Positions 36,200 to 45,710 are shown, counted from the stretch's first letter. The stretch is 64,000 bases of DNA from Conexibacter woesei DSM 14684 (GCF_000025265.1 NC_013739.1:5628001-5692000), one strand, 5' to 3'. Program-made: numbers and translations. The notes: generated by a model not told the origin, from the letters alone.

Positions 36200-37665
36200 T
36201 CTTCGCCACGGTCGGCACCCACCAGGACGGGTTCCCGCGGATGTTGAAGGCGCTCGAGGCGCTGCCGCTCGACGGCGGCGAGGAGCTGGTCGTGCAGCAC
36301 GGGCACGGGGCACCGCCCGCCAACGCGACCCGCGCCGAGGCGTTCCTGCCGTTCCCCGCGATGGCGGAGCTGTTCGCGACGGCGCGCGTCGTCGTGACGC
36401 ACGCCGGGGTCGGCTCGATCCTGCTCGCGACGCGGGCCGGCCACACGCCGATCGTCGTGCCGCGCCTGGCCCGCAACGGCGAGCACGTCGACGACCACCA
36501 GGTCGAGCTGGCGAGAGCGCTGGAGCGCGACGGGCGCGTGGTCGTCTGCTGGGACGAGGCGCAGCTGCCGCAGCTGGTCGCCTCCGTCCCGCCGCGCAGC
36601 ACCGCCGCGACGCCGCAGGAGCGGCCGCTCGCGGTCGCGGTCGGCGCGGCGCTGCGCGGCGACGACGGCGCCGGCGGCAGCAGCAGCACGACCTCGCCAA
36701 GCCGCCTGGCCGAGCTGCGCGAGCGCGGCAGCGAGCTCGTGCACGGGTCGCTGGGCGCCTACCTCGGGCGCGGCACCCACTTCTCCGACCAGGCCCCGGG
36801 CCGCCACGTCGACCCCGACGGACTCGGCGGCTACCACTGCGACTTCGCGCACAAGGTCGCGCCCGACGAGTACGGCAACGGCAGCTGGATCGACGAGGTG
36901 CTCGCCGGTCGCGAGTTCGAGTCGCCGATGATGGTCGCCCAGGGCGCGCTCGGCTTCTGGGAGCGGCACCTCGACGGCGAGCCGGAGGCCGGCGCACGCT
37001 TCACGGCGATGGCTGACTGGCTCGTCCGCTACGGGGAGGAGCGCGACGGCGGCATCGTCTGGCGCCACGACTTCCCGACCGAGAAGTACGGCCTCGCCGC
37101 CGGCTGGATCTCCGGGATGACGCAGGGCGAGGCGATCTCGGTGCTGCTGCGCGCGCACCTGCTGACCGGCGACGAGCTCTACCGGCGAGCGGCGCGACAG
37201 GCGTTCGCGCCGTTCACCGTCGACGTGCGCGACGGCGGCGTCGTGCGCGAGCTCGACGGCGCGCTCGTGATCGAGGAGTACCCGACGGAGACCCCGACGG
37301 CGGTGCTGAACGGCTGGATCTTCGGCCTGCTCGGCCTCCACGAGCTGCGTCTGGCGCTGCCCGACGACGAGGCGGTCGCGGCCGTCTTCGCCCGCAGCCG
37401 CGACGGCCTGCTGACGCTACTGCCGCGCTACGACGCGGGCTGGTGGTCGCGCTACAGCCTGCGCGACCACGGCCGGCCCGACCTCGCGAAGCCGTTCTAC
37501 CAGCGGCTCGCGGTCGTGCTGCTCGACGCGCTGGATCGCGTCGACCCCGACCCGCGGCTCGGCCAGACGGCGCGTCGCTGGGAGGCGCAGATCACGCCCG
37601 CGGCGATGGCCCGCATCGCCGCGGACAAGGTCACGTTCCGCGTCTACCGCGCGTTGCGGCCGTAA
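36196..37665 (+). CDS. Alg13-type glycosyltransferase fused to D-glucuronyl C5-epimerase
   Basis: 489 residues in two unrelated parts. Residues 1 to ~155 are an Alg13/GT28 C-terminal domain (IFATVGTHQDGFPRML; donor-site THAGVGS at 68-74; DDHQVELARAL at 99-109). After a Gly/Ser linker (155-170) residues ~210-460 match the animal/bacterial GLCE C-terminal epimerase domain: GWISGMTQGEAISVLLRA (303-320), EEYPTETPTAVLNGWIFG (360-377) and LPRYDAGWWSRYSL (409-422). GLCE converts D-glucuronate to L-iduronate within heparan-type polymers. The fusion puts chain extension and uronic acid epimerisation in one cytoplasmic polypeptide. GTG start; GTGA overlap with the Alg14-like gene. Confidence 0.85.
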   Translation: MIFATVGTHQDGFPRMLKALEALPLDGGEELVVQHGHGAPPANATRAEAFLPFPAMAELFATARVVVTHAGVGSILLATRAGHTPIVVPRLARNGEHVDDHQVELARALERDGRVVVCWDEAQLPQLVASVPPRSTAATPQERPLAVAVGAALRGDDGAGGSSSTTSPSRLAELRERGSELVHGSLGAYLGRGTHFSDQAPGRHVDPDGLGGYHCDFAHKVAPDEYGNGSWIDEVLAGREFESPMMVAQGALGFWERHLDGEPEAGARFTAMADWLVRYGEERDGGIVWRHDFPTEKYGLAAGWISGMTQGEAISVLLRAHLLTGDELYRRAARQAFAPFTVDVRDGGVVRELDGALVIEEYPTETPTAVLNGWIFGLLGLHELRLALPDDEAVAAVFARSRDGLLTLLPRYDAGWWSRYSLRDHGRPDLAKPFYQRLAVVLLDALDRVDPDPRLGQTARRWEAQITPAAMARIAADKVTFRVYRALRP

Positions 37666-37701
37666 GGCGCGCTACGGCCGCACGGCGCGCTACCGCCGCA
37701 C
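37666..37701. repeat. 18-bp tandem repeat at convergent gene ends
   Basis: GGCGCGCTACGGCCGCAC at 37666-37683 and GGCGCGCTACCGCCGCAC at 37684-37701 (one mismatch), followed by a partial third copy GGCGCGCTG. On the minus strand each unit spells the end and stop of the deacetylase gene (AVRR or AVRP, then TAG). Confidence 0.8.
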
Positions 37702-38508
37702 GGCGCGCTGCGCGGCGAACAGCGGCCGCAGCAGCGTCGCGCGGCGCGGCGACAGCGCCGCACGGCGGGCGAGCGGGCGCAGCTTGAGCGCGAACCGCCG
37801 TTCGTCGTCGCGGTGGTCGACGGCTATGCGCGGGATCGCCAGCGGGTCGGTCGCCAGCTGCCCGTCCCGTGGGACGGTGAACGCCCACCGGTAGCCGGCG
37901 TCGCGCGCCGCCGCGAGCACGCGCCCGTCCCAGTTGCCGTACGGGTACGCGAGCGTCGTGCACGATCCGAGCCTGGCGCTGATCCGCTGCCGCGCCTCGA
38001 GCAGCTCGTCGCGCAGCTGCTCGTCGCCGACCCCGGCGAGTCTCGGGTGGGTGAGCGTGTGGCTGCCGATCGTGCAGCCGGCCTCGGCGAGCGCTTCGAC
38101 CGCTCTCCATCTCATCGAGCGCATCACCTGCGGGAAGCGGTCGCAGTGGGCCTCGGTGCCGGGCCAGCGAAGTGGCAGGCCGTCGTCGACGAGCGGCGGG
38201 ATGACGAAGACGATCGCGCGCGCGCCATATTGCTGCAGCAGCGGCAGCACGACGTCGTGGTTGTCGACATAGCCGTCGTCGAACGTGAGGAAGGCGACCG
38301 GGCGATCCGGCCGCTCGCCGCCGCCGAGGCGCTCCAGCTCGGCCTCTGCGCCCGTCGTCCAGCCGCTGCGCTGCAGCTGGCCGAGCTGGCGCTCGAACTG
38401 CTCGGGGGCGATCGACAGGTACTCCGGGCCGTCCGCGGCGACCGAGTGGTAGCAGAAGAAGGCCGCGTGCCGGCTGCGATTCCCCAGCGGGCCGGTGGTC
38501 CCGTTCAT
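37690..38508 (-). CDS. NodB-type polysaccharide deacetylase
   Basis: 272 residues with the carbohydrate esterase 4 fold. Motif 1 is FLTFDDGYVDNHDVVLPLLQ with the metal-coupled Asp pair; motif 2 is GCTIGSHTLTHPRLAGV with His ligands; motif 3 region is TTLAYPYGNWDGRVLAAARD. It removes N-acetyl groups from hexosamines. The N-terminus AAFFCYHSVAADGPEYLSIA lacks a clear signal peptide, so it may act at the membrane-cytoplasm face. A deacetylase beside a uronate C5-epimerase recalls heparan-type modification. ATGA overlap with the upstream GT4 gene. Confidence 0.92.
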   Translation of the reverse strand: MNGTTGPLGNRSRHAAFFCYHSVAADGPEYLSIAPEQFERQLGQLQRSGWTTGAEAELERLGGGERPDRPVAFLTFDDGYVDNHDVVLPLLQQYGARAIVFVIPPLVDDGLPLRWPGTEAHCDRFPQVMRSMRWRAVEALAEAGCTIGSHTLTHPRLAGVGDEQLRDELLEARQRISARLGSCTTLAYPYGNWDGRVLAAARDAGYRWAFTVPRDGQLATDPLAIPRIAVDHRDDERRFALKLRPLARRAALSPRRATLLRPLFAAQRAVRR

Positions 38509-39560
38509 CGCGTCAGAACCTCCCTGTAGAGCTCGTCGAGCTGACGGGTCACCGCGGGCTCCGAGAGCCCGCTGACACGTGCGCGCGCCGCCGCACCGAG
38601 CGTGCTGCGCCGCTCGGGGTCCCGCAGCAGCGCCACGATCGCGTCCGCGAGCGCGTCGCTGTCGTCCGGATCCACCAGCAGCGCCTCGCGTCCGTCCTCC
38701 AGCACCTCCGGCATGCCGCCGACGCGGCTGGCGACGATCGCACGGCCGTGCGCCATCGCCTCCAGCAGCGCGACGGGCAGGCCCTCGGAGATCGACGGCA
38801 GCGTGACGACCTCCGCGGCCGCGAACGCCCGCGCCTTCGCCTCCGGATCGAGCCAGCCCAGCCAGCGCACCCGTCCGCCGTCGAGCGCGCTCAGCGCGGC
38901 GGGCGGTTCACCCGGGCCGGCCAACATCACCTCGACGTCCGCCTGCGCCCGCAGCAGCGCCGGGACGGCGCGGACGAGGACCGCGCCGCCCTTCGCCGGG
39001 TCCTCGAAGCCGCCCAGGTAGAGCACGCCCGGACGGCCGTTGGCGGACGGCTCGGGCAGCTCGACGGCGGGCACGGCGTTCGGAACGACCGCGATGTCGT
39101 CGCGGCCGAACGCACGCTGGAGCGCGACGGCGCCGGCGGCGGAGACGGTCACGACCCGCGTCGCGCGCGCGAACGTGGCGCGAAAGGCGCGCAGCTCGAG
39201 CCGTCGGCGCCCCGCGACGAAGTCCTGGATGTCCCCCGCGCCCGCATGCACGTGCAGGATCACAGGGTTTCTCAGCAACCGCGCCAGCTCGACGACGAGC
39301 GCCTTGCGGTACAGGCTTCCGCGCACCGCGCTGTGGACGTGCACGATGCCGCCGGGGTTGGCGCGTTGCCAGCGGACGAGCTGCGCCAGCCCGCGGGCGA
39401 ACACGGGCAGACCGCGCAGCGGCGCGCCCGCGCGGTAGGTGACGATCGGCGTCAGCCGGTAGCGCTCGGCGAGCGGCGAGTCGAGCAGGCCCCGTGTCAC
39501 CGCCGCCATCCCGCCCCGGCCCTCGGGGTCAGGGCCCACCTGGGCCACCGCGACGGCCAC
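38505..39560 (-). CDS. Glycosyltransferase family 4
   Basis: 351 residues, GT-B fold. N-terminal acceptor domain with the early VAQVGPDPEGRGGMAAVTRG loop; C-terminal donor-binding domain (DDIAVVPNAVPAVELPEPSA, GVLYLGGFEDPAKGGAVLVR) and the GT4 EX7E-type region LPSISEGLPVALLEAMAHGR followed by AIVASRVGGMPEVLEDGREA. Adds a sugar to the lipid-linked EPS unit in the cytoplasm. GTG 39560 is used; it starts two bases after the stop of the upstream GT2 gene, and the longer in-frame extension overlaps that gene. Operon GT2-GT4-deacetylase. Confidence 0.9.
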   Translation of the reverse strand: MAVAVAQVGPDPEGRGGMAAVTRGLLDSPLAERYRLTPIVTYRAGAPLRGLPVFARGLAQLVRWQRANPGGIVHVHSAVRGSLYRKALVVELARLLRNPVILHVHAGAGDIQDFVAGRRRLELRAFRATFARATRVVTVSAAGAVALQRAFGRDDIAVVPNAVPAVELPEPSANGRPGVLYLGGFEDPAKGGAVLVRAVPALLRAQADVEVMLAGPGEPPAALSALDGGRVRWLGWLDPEAKARAFAAAEVVTLPSISEGLPVALLEAMAHGRAIVASRVGGMPEVLEDGREALLVDPDDSDALADAIVALLRDPERRSTLGAAARARVSGLSEPAVTRQLDELYREVLTR

Positions 39561-39562
39561 GC

Positions 39563-40459
39563 TCAGACCTCGGCGAGCCGCTCGGCTCTGGTGAGTGAGC
39601 GAAGGCGGTCGCGGACGCGCCGCCCAGCCCATCCCTTCACCGTCGCCACGCGCGAGATCCGCCGCTCGCGCAGGCAGCCGTCGAGCAGGCGCGCGTCGGC
39701 GAACCTGCGGGCGCGCAGGTTCGCGAGCCAGCCCGCCTGCAGCAGCTCGTCGATCACCGGCGCGGGACACGTCCGGATCAGCTCGCCGTGCTCCTCGACG
39801 AAGACGCGGTAGTCGCGCAGCCGGCGCGTGTCGTGGCCGAGCGAGACGCGATCGTCGCCGGTGACCGAGCAGCGTGTCCACGGCTCGTCGACGCCGAGCT
39901 CGCAATGCCGCAGGTGGAACGTGAGCCACTGGTGGGCTTCGAGCGCGTAGTAGTCGGTGCGCTTCTGCAGCCACTCGTCGACGACGACCTTGCGCACGGC
40001 CGCGACGCGGTCAGGGACCGGCGGCATGTGGACGAAGTCGGCGGGCGTGACGAGCCGTTCGCCGCCGTGCACCACCACCGGCAGGCGCGGGGCCGTCGTG
40101 TAGACGCAGAGGCCGGCGACCCCGCCGGCCTCGGGGTGGCCGTCGAGCAGCTCGTGTGCGCGCGCGAGCGCCCACGGGTAGACCTCGTGGTCGCTGTCGA
40201 GGAAGAACAGCGCCTGACCGCGCATCACGCGATAGCCGGCGAGCCGCGCGTTGTACGGCCCCCCGTTGACGGGGTTGCGCACGTAGACGAAGCGCTCGTC
40301 GCCGAGCTCGCGCACGACAGGCTCGATCGGCTCCGTCGAGGCGTCGTCGGCGACGATGCACTCGAAGTCCTCGAAGCTCGACCGCGCGACGCTCGCGAGC
40401 GCGCGGCGAAGCTCGTCAGGGCGGTTGTAGACCGGGATCAGGACCGACAGCGCAGGCAT
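39563..40459 (-). CDS. Glycosyltransferase family 2
   Basis: 298 residues. GT-A start [20 protein letters not shown], then [40 protein letters not shown] and the DxD-type metal site [12 protein letters not shown]. Later conserved blocks are [19 protein letters not shown] and [20 protein letters not shown]. The ATG at 40459 begins MPALSVLIP and is chosen because the 23 upstream residues lie across the divergent promoter. First gene of a minus-strand operon that faces the Wzz/BY-kinase gene. Confidence 0.92.
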
Positions 40460-40485
40460 GGTTTGAGACAGGGGGCGACGGACGG

Positions 40486-40504
40486 CAGACCACCTCTCGG
40501 TCTG
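40486..40504. promoter_or_regulatory. Inverted repeat in the GT2 / BY-kinase divergent promoter
   Basis: CAGACC and GGTCTG are perfect 6-bp arms separated by 7 nt, in the 101-bp space between the two divergent starts. A candidate operator for both transcripts. Confidence 0.4.
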
Positions 40505-40560
40505 ACAAGATACCCGGCCATGGCTCATGGTTGTGCCTCCGCTTGCCGATCCCTGCTTCG

Positions 40561-42180
40561 ATGAGCCGCGATCCCTCCAGGCTTCGACGTTATGAATCGG
40601 ATGCCGCCGACCTGCATTCGCTCGAACCAGATCCGGCGCCGCAGTCCTACAGAGACCCGCTCGGCCGGCCGCTGACCCACACGCGGGAGCAGAGCGGCGG
40701 CGGCGCGCTGCGCACGTTCGCCGCGCTCGTGCGCCGACGTTGGCTGGTGATCGTCCTGTGCACGGCCGTCGCCGGGGTCGGCACGTACGTCCTCACCAAC
40801 CGCGAGACGCCGAAGTACTCGGCGACGACGACGCTCCTCTTCCGCGACCCCGGGCTCAGCTCCGAGCTGTTCGGCGGAAGCGCCTTCAGCCCGTCGACCG
40901 ACCCGATGCGCGAAGCGGCGACGAACCTCAAGCTCGTGACCTCGGGCGAGGTCGCCGAGGCGACGGCGAGAGCGGTCGGGAACGGCGTCACCGCGGCCCA
41001 GGTCGCCGAGGACGTCAGAGCGTCCGGCGAGGGCAACTCGGATCTCGTCTCGGTCACGGCGACCGATCCCGACCCGGCGCGCTCGGCGGCGATCGCGAAC
41101 GAGTACGCCAGACAGTTCATCGCGCAGCGCCGCGAGGCGGACCGCTCGAAGGTGCTCGAAGCCCGTGACCTCGTCGTCACGCAGCTCGACGGGATGGACA
41201 CCGACAGCCCGGAGGCCGAGAACCTGCGCAGACGCGCTGACGAGCTGCTCACGCTCGCTGCGCTGCAGACCGGCAACGCGGAGATCGTCCAGCTCGCGAG
41301 CACGCCGACCGAGCCGTCGTCGCCGCGGGTGAAGCGCACGACGATGATCGGCGCGGCCTTCGGCCTGCTGATCGGCCTCGGGATCGCGCTGCTGCTCGAA
41401 CAGCTCGACCGCCGCCTGCGCAGCATCGAACAGGTCGAGGACCTGCTCGAGGCGCCGATCCTCGGCACCGTCCCGGAGAACCGCTCGATCGGGCGCTCGA
41501 TCGGCGACCACGGAGCGGCGCGGATTCCCGAGCTGGAACCGTTCGACACGGTCCGGACGAACCTGCGATATCTCGACATCGAACGCCCGATCAGCTCGGT
41601 GCTCGTGACCTCCGCGCAACCGAACGACGGCAAGACGACCGTCGCGTGGAACGTCGCGGAGGCGGCGGCCCGCAGCGGCGCGAGCGTCCTGCTGATCGAA
41701 GCCGACCTGCGCCGCCCGGGGATCGCGGCGGCGGCGAACCTGCAGACGAGAGTCGGGCTCAGCTCGGTCCTCGCCAACATCTGCCACATCGAGGACGCGA
41801 TCGTCGAGCTGCCGGGCGGCGACGACGTCAACGAGTCGTACGCGCTCGACGTGCTCCCGGCCGGCCCCTCGCCGCCGAACCCGCTCGGCCTGCTCGAGTC
41901 GTCGCGGATGCGGCAGCTGATCGCCGACCTCAAGACCCACTACGACCTGATCGTGATCGACACGCCCCCGATCGCCGCGGCCGCCGATGCGATCCCGCTG
42001 ATCCACGACGTCGACGGCGTGCTCGCGGTCGTGCGGCTCGGCAACACGCGGCGCGAGGCGCTCGTGTCGCTGCGCAACCAGTTCGCGAACGTGGGCGCAC
42101 CGCTCCTCGGCGCGGTCATCAACGGCGGCAAGCCGCCCGCGAGCTACCTTGACTCGTATCGCGGGTACCAGCCCTCGTGA
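40561..42180 (+). CDS. Wzz/BY-kinase fusion, EPS chain-length control
   Basis: 539 residues. Two membrane helices (about 61-78 and 262-280) bracket an external Wzz loop ([20 protein letters not shown]). The cytoplasmic tyrosine-autokinase domain carries Walker [11 protein letters not shown] (351-360), Walker A' [10 protein letters not shown] (377-386) and Walker [11 protein letters not shown]-terminal Tyr cluster (Y529, Y533, Y536) is the autophosphorylation tail. Cycles of phosphorylation set polysaccharide length and export. The PHP phosphatase at 21.8-22.6 kb is the likely antagonist. ATG 40561 follows [10 protein letters not shown] in a longer frame without a Shine-Dalgarno. Flippase gene 45 bp downstream. 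Confidence 0.94.
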
Positions 42181-42225
42181 GCTGACGGGCCGGGAGCGCA
42201 CCGTAGCGGGCGGCCGCGCGGAGCG

Positions 42226-43734
42226 ATGACCGGGTCCGGCAACACCACGGTGAGCGTGAGCGGGCGTCTCGGGCCCGTCGTCCGCGGGTTCCTCGCGCTC
42301 GGCACGGCGACCGCGATCGGCCAGGTCATCAGCTTCATCGTGCTCGTCGTCGTCGCGCGACGTGTCGGCCCGGAGAACCTCGGCTCGTTCGCGTTCGCGC
42401 AGAGCTTCGCGATGTACTTCCAGATCCCGATCGACTTCGGCATCACGATGTATGCGATCCGCGAGGTCGCGCGCGAGCCCGAACGCGTGCGATCGATCCT
42501 CGGCGAGGTGCTGCTCGCGCAGCTCGTGCTGCTCGTCGTCTGCATGACCGTGACGCTGCTCGTCGCGCCGGGCCTGATGCCGGAGGGCGACGCCCGCGAG
42601 ATCCTGCCGATCATCGTGATCGGCTGGATCCCGACCACGATCGGGCTCGACTGGGCGCTCCGCTCGATGCGGCACATGGGCATCGTCGCCGGCTGGCGCC
42701 TCGGCGGTCAGGTCATCTACGGGATCCTCACGGTCGCGCTCGTCGGCGGCGGGCTCGCGGGCGTCAAGACGTACGCGTGGCTGCAGGTGCTGACCTCGGC
42801 GATCATCGCGGTCGGCATGACGGCGACGATGTTCCGGATCCACGGGCTGCCGCGGCTGCGCATCGACCTGCGCGGGCTCGGCCGCCGCTACGCGCGCGGG
42901 CTCGTCGTCGGCATATCGCTCGCGATCGCGGCGATCTACTACACGATCGACAACATCGTGCTCGGGTACATGGCCGGCCCGACCGAGGTCGGCATCTTCA
43001 GCGCGGCGTACAAGATCCCGTTCAACATCGTGATGATCGGGACCGTCTGGCTGCAGGCCGCCTACCCGTACGCCTCCGCGCTCGCCGTGCACGACGCCGC
43101 CGCGTTCCGCGTCCAGCTGGGGCGCGTCGCGAGCCTCGCCGGCACCGTCTCGATCCCGGTGGCGATCGGCGGGACGCTGCTCGCCCACCAGTTGATCGTC
43201 GGCGTCTTCGGGCAGGCGTACGAGGAGGCGGCCGTCCCCTTCATGCTGCTGATCTGGTCGGCGGTGATCGCGCTGCTGCAGGTCAACTACACCAACGGCG
43301 TGCTCGCCCTCGGCGACGAGAAGCACTACCTGCTCGCGGTCGTCGTCGCCGCGCTCGCCAACGTCGGGCTCGACATCCTGCTGATCCCGTCGCTCGGCGC
43401 GTCGGGCGCCGCGGCGGCGACGGTCGTCGCGGAGCTCGCGGTGCTCATATTCGTCGGCCGGCGGATCGCGCAGCGGCTCGGCCCGCCGCCGATCGAATGG
43501 GGCCGGCTCGCGCGCAGCGCAGGCGCGACCGCGTTGATGGTGGTCGTGCTGCTGCCGCTGCGGAACACGGTTCCGTTCTGGCTCGCGATCGGCGCCGGCG
43601 CGATCGTCTACCTCGGCGCCGCGTTCGCGCTGAGAGTCGTCACGCGCGACGAGCTGGCGAAGCTGACGCGGCGCAAGAGCGACGACGCATCGCCTGAGGA
43701 TGCGGCGGAGGAGCCGGCCTCGGAGGCGAAGTGA
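42226..43734 (+). CDS. Oligosaccharide flippase (Wzx/MATE-like)
   Basis: 502 residues with about 12-14 membrane helices of the polysaccharide transporter (MOP) superfamily: FLALGTATAIGQVISFIVLV, GPENLGSFAFAQSFAMYFQI, GWIPTTIGLDWALRSMRHMG, DNIVLGYMAGPTEVGIFSAA and GLDILLIPSLGASGAAAATV. It moves undecaprenyl-linked repeat units across the membrane to the polymerase. The ATG start has GCGGAG close in front. The C-terminal ~25 residues are acidic and cytoplasmic (KSDDASPEDAAEEPASEAK). It follows the BY-kinase on the same strand and converges on a GT4 gene. Confidence 0.95.
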   Translation: MTGSGNTTVSVSGRLGPVVRGFLALGTATAIGQVISFIVLVVVARRVGPENLGSFAFAQSFAMYFQIPIDFGITMYAIREVAREPERVRSILGEVLLAQLVLLVVCMTVTLLVAPGLMPEGDAREILPIIVIGWIPTTIGLDWALRSMRHMGIVAGWRLGGQVIYGILTVALVGGGLAGVKTYAWLQVLTSAIIAVGMTATMFRIHGLPRLRIDLRGLGRRYARGLVVGISLAIAAIYYTIDNIVLGYMAGPTEVGIFSAAYKIPFNIVMIGTVWLQAAYPYASALAVHDAAAFRVQLGRVASLAGTVSIPVAIGGTLLAHQLIVGVFGQAYEEAAVPFMLLIWSAVIALLQVNYTNGVLALGDEKHYLLAVVVAALANVGLDILLIPSLGASGAAAATVVAELAVLIFVGRRIAQRLGPPPIEWGRLARSAGATALMVVVLLPLRNTVPFWLAIGAGAIVYLGAAFALRVVTRDELAKLTRRKSDDASPEDAAEEPASEAK

Positions 43735-43750
43735 GCGGCGCTGGAGCCGT

Positions 43751-44791
43751 TCAGCGACCGCGGCGAGCGCCGGCGATCGTCCGCTCGACGGCGTCGCGGA
43801 TCAGCGGATCGAGCGCGGACGGCCGGTAGCGCGCGGCGATGCGCGCGCACTCCTCCGCCTCCGCCTCGCTGTAGGGGCGGTCGACCACGGTTCTCAGGGC
43901 GAGACCGAGCTCGACCGGATCGCGTCCCGGGACGACGGTGCTGAAGCCCGCGTCCGCGAGCACGGAGCGCGGGCCGAAGTCGCAGTCGACCGACACGACG
44001 GGCGTCCCGGCCGCCAGGCTCTCCACGATCACGTTGCCGAACGGCTCGTAGCGCGAGCTGAGCAGCAGCGCGCGGTGCCGCGCGTACAGCTCCCACGGTC
44101 TGCTGGTGAACGGGTGCAGCGTGACGTCGCTGCCGGCTCCGCGCTCCGCGATCGCGTCGTGCAGCGAGCCCTCGCCGAGCACCGTCAGGGCGACGCCGGC
44201 GGCGGCGCACGCGTCGACCGCGAGCAGCGGATCCTTCTGCTCTTCCAGCCGGCCGACGAAGAGGGCGCCGTGCTTCTCCGGGGCGGAAGGGATGAAGCCG
44301 GCGTCGTCGACGATGTTGGGGATGCACAGCCACGGCCCGCGAGCCCGCACGCCGCGATCGCGGTAGCAGTCGACCAGCTGCGGGTCGGGCGCGCACGCGG
44401 CCGCCGCGTTGCGGAAGGCAGCGTCGATCACGCGGTTGGGGACGCCGCTGTCATCCCAGTGGTAGCGCGGATCGTCGCCGGTCACGAGCAGCACGGGCGT
44501 GGACGAGCCGATGCAGAAGATCGCCGGATACGGCTGGAAGCAGATCGCGAGGTCGAGGTCGCGCACGAAGCGGCGGATCGCGCGGAAGACGCGTGCGAGA
44601 TCCGCGCCGTGGCGTTTGCCGACCTGCGTGACCGGTACGCCGTCGGGCAGCGCGTAGAGGCGGTCGGCCGGGTCGACGGCGAGGATGCTCAGCTCGGCGT
44701 CGGGCCACTGCGCGACGACCGCCGCCCACTGCGCCGCCTGGCGCTCGGCCCCGCCGCGCGACAAGCCGTTAGCGAGGATCCCGATCCGCAC
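43751..44791 (-). CDS. Glycosyltransferase family 4
   Basis: 346 residues, GT-B fold. Starts VRIGILANGLSRGGAERQAA (Gly-rich acceptor loop), with LCIPNIVDDAGF, GALFVGRLEEQKDPLLAVDA, VALTVLGEGSLHDAIAERGA and the donor EX7E region LSSRYEPFGNVIVESLAAGT then PVVSVDCDFGPRSVL. GTG 44791 is used and overlaps the end of the upstream GT2 gene by 23 nt. Part of the operon Wzy-GT2-GT4 on the minus strand. Its donor cannot be told from sequence. Confidence 0.92.
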   Translation of the reverse strand: MRIGILANGLSRGGAERQAAQWAAVVAQWPDAELSILAVDPADRLYALPDGVPVTQVGKRHGADLARVFRAIRRFVRDLDLAICFQPYPAIFCIGSSTPVLLVTGDDPRYHWDDSGVPNRVIDAAFRNAAAACAPDPQLVDCYRDRGVRARGPWLCIPNIVDDAGFIPSAPEKHGALFVGRLEEQKDPLLAVDACAAAGVALTVLGEGSLHDAIAERGAGSDVTLHPFTSRPWELYARHRALLLSSRYEPFGNVIVESLAAGTPVVSVDCDFGPRSVLADAGFSTVVPGRDPVELGLALRTVVDRPYSEAEAEECARIAARYRPSALDPLIRDAVERTIAGARRGR

Positions 44792-45710
44792 GCGGAACTC
44801 CCAGTCGGCGTTTGACGATCGAGGGGAACAGGAGGCAGAGGACGACGACGCGCAGCGAGTCGGTCGAACGCCGGCCTCGCACCCGCCGCAGCAGCTCCAG
44901 CGCGACCCGCCGCGGCACGTACCAGACGAGCAGCAGCAGGTAGAGGACCGCCGCGTGCCAGCGGCTGCCGTGGCGCGCGACGAAGATCCGCCCGCTCTCG
45001 CGCGCGACGCCGTCGAGGTCGACGTCGCGGCGCGGGCGCGAGCTGGCGCTGCCGTCGTGCTCGACGACGAAGGCCGGATCGACGTGCACGCGCCCGCCGA
45101 GCTCGGCGTGGACCGCGCACAGATCGGCGTCCTCGAAGAAGAGGAAGAGCCTGCGGAGGAAGCCGCCCGCGCGATCGAAGTCGCCACGGTCGATCGCCAG
45201 CGCGCCACCGAGCACCCACGCGGGAGCGTCGGCGGTGCGGTGGAACACCTCGACGTGGCGTCCGAACAGCATGTTCCGGATCTCCCATCTCAGCGTCGGC
45301 AGATGCGCGAAGCCGAGCGGCACGCGGCTGCCGTCGGCTTCGACCGAGAAGCCGCCCATGACGCCGTCGACGCCCTCGCCGCGGCTGACCGCCGCCGGCA
45401 GCGAGACGATCCGCGTGTCGGGGTTCGTGAAGATGATCGCCGCTGCACTCGTCGCCTCGGCGCCGGCGTTGCAGGCCCGCCCGAACCCGACGTTCGGCAA
45501 CGCGACGAGCGACGCCACACGCCCCTCGACGTGCTCGCGCAGGTGCGCGAGCTCATCCGGGTCCGAGCCGCTGTCGACGACGCACAGCTCCAGCGGGCAG
45601 GTCGCGGCGAGCGCCTCCGCCGCCGCGAGCCACCCGTCGATCGCGTGCGAGCTGTTGTGTGTGACCACGACGATCGCGACGGCCGGCGCGCCGGCGCTCG
45701 CGCTCGTCAT
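44769..45710 (-). CDS. Glycosyltransferase family 2 (rhamnosyltransferase-like)
   Basis: 313 residues. GT-A signatures VAIVVVTHNSSHAIDGWLAA, LELCVVDSGSDPDELAHLRE, LPNVGFGRACNAGAEA, DPxT-like FTNPDTRIVSLP and WVLGGALAIDRGDFDRAGGF with FFEDADLCAVHAELGGRVH. This is the pattern of WcaA/rhamnosyltransferase-type enzymes (NVGFGRACN, FFEDxDLC). A C-terminal hydrophobic helix (AAVLYLLLLVWYVP) and basic tail may attach it to the membrane. ATG 45710 overlaps the Wzy stop by 4 nt. Confidence 0.92.
   Translation of the reverse strand: MTSASAGAPAVAIVVVTHNSSHAIDGWLAAAEALAATCPLELCVVDSGSDPDELAHLREHVEGRVASLVALPNVGFGRACNAGAEATSAAAIIFTNPDTRIVSLPAAVSRGEGVDGVMGGFSVEADGSRVPLGFAHLPTLRWEIRNMLFGRHVEVFHRTADAPAWVLGGALAIDRGDFDRAGGFLRRLFLFFEDADLCAVHAELGGRVHVDPAFVVEHDGSASSRPRRDVDLDGVARESGRIFVARHGSRWHAAVLYLLLLVWYVPRRVALELLRRVRGRRSTDSLRVVVLCLLFPSIVKRRLGVPRADRDPR

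Noticed and set aside
40525-43326. 933-residue minus-strand frame across the BY-kinase and flippase genes.
   Set aside because: Repetitive Arg/Asp/Val/Glu composition and no motif; the plus-strand genes have clear Walker and membrane signatures.
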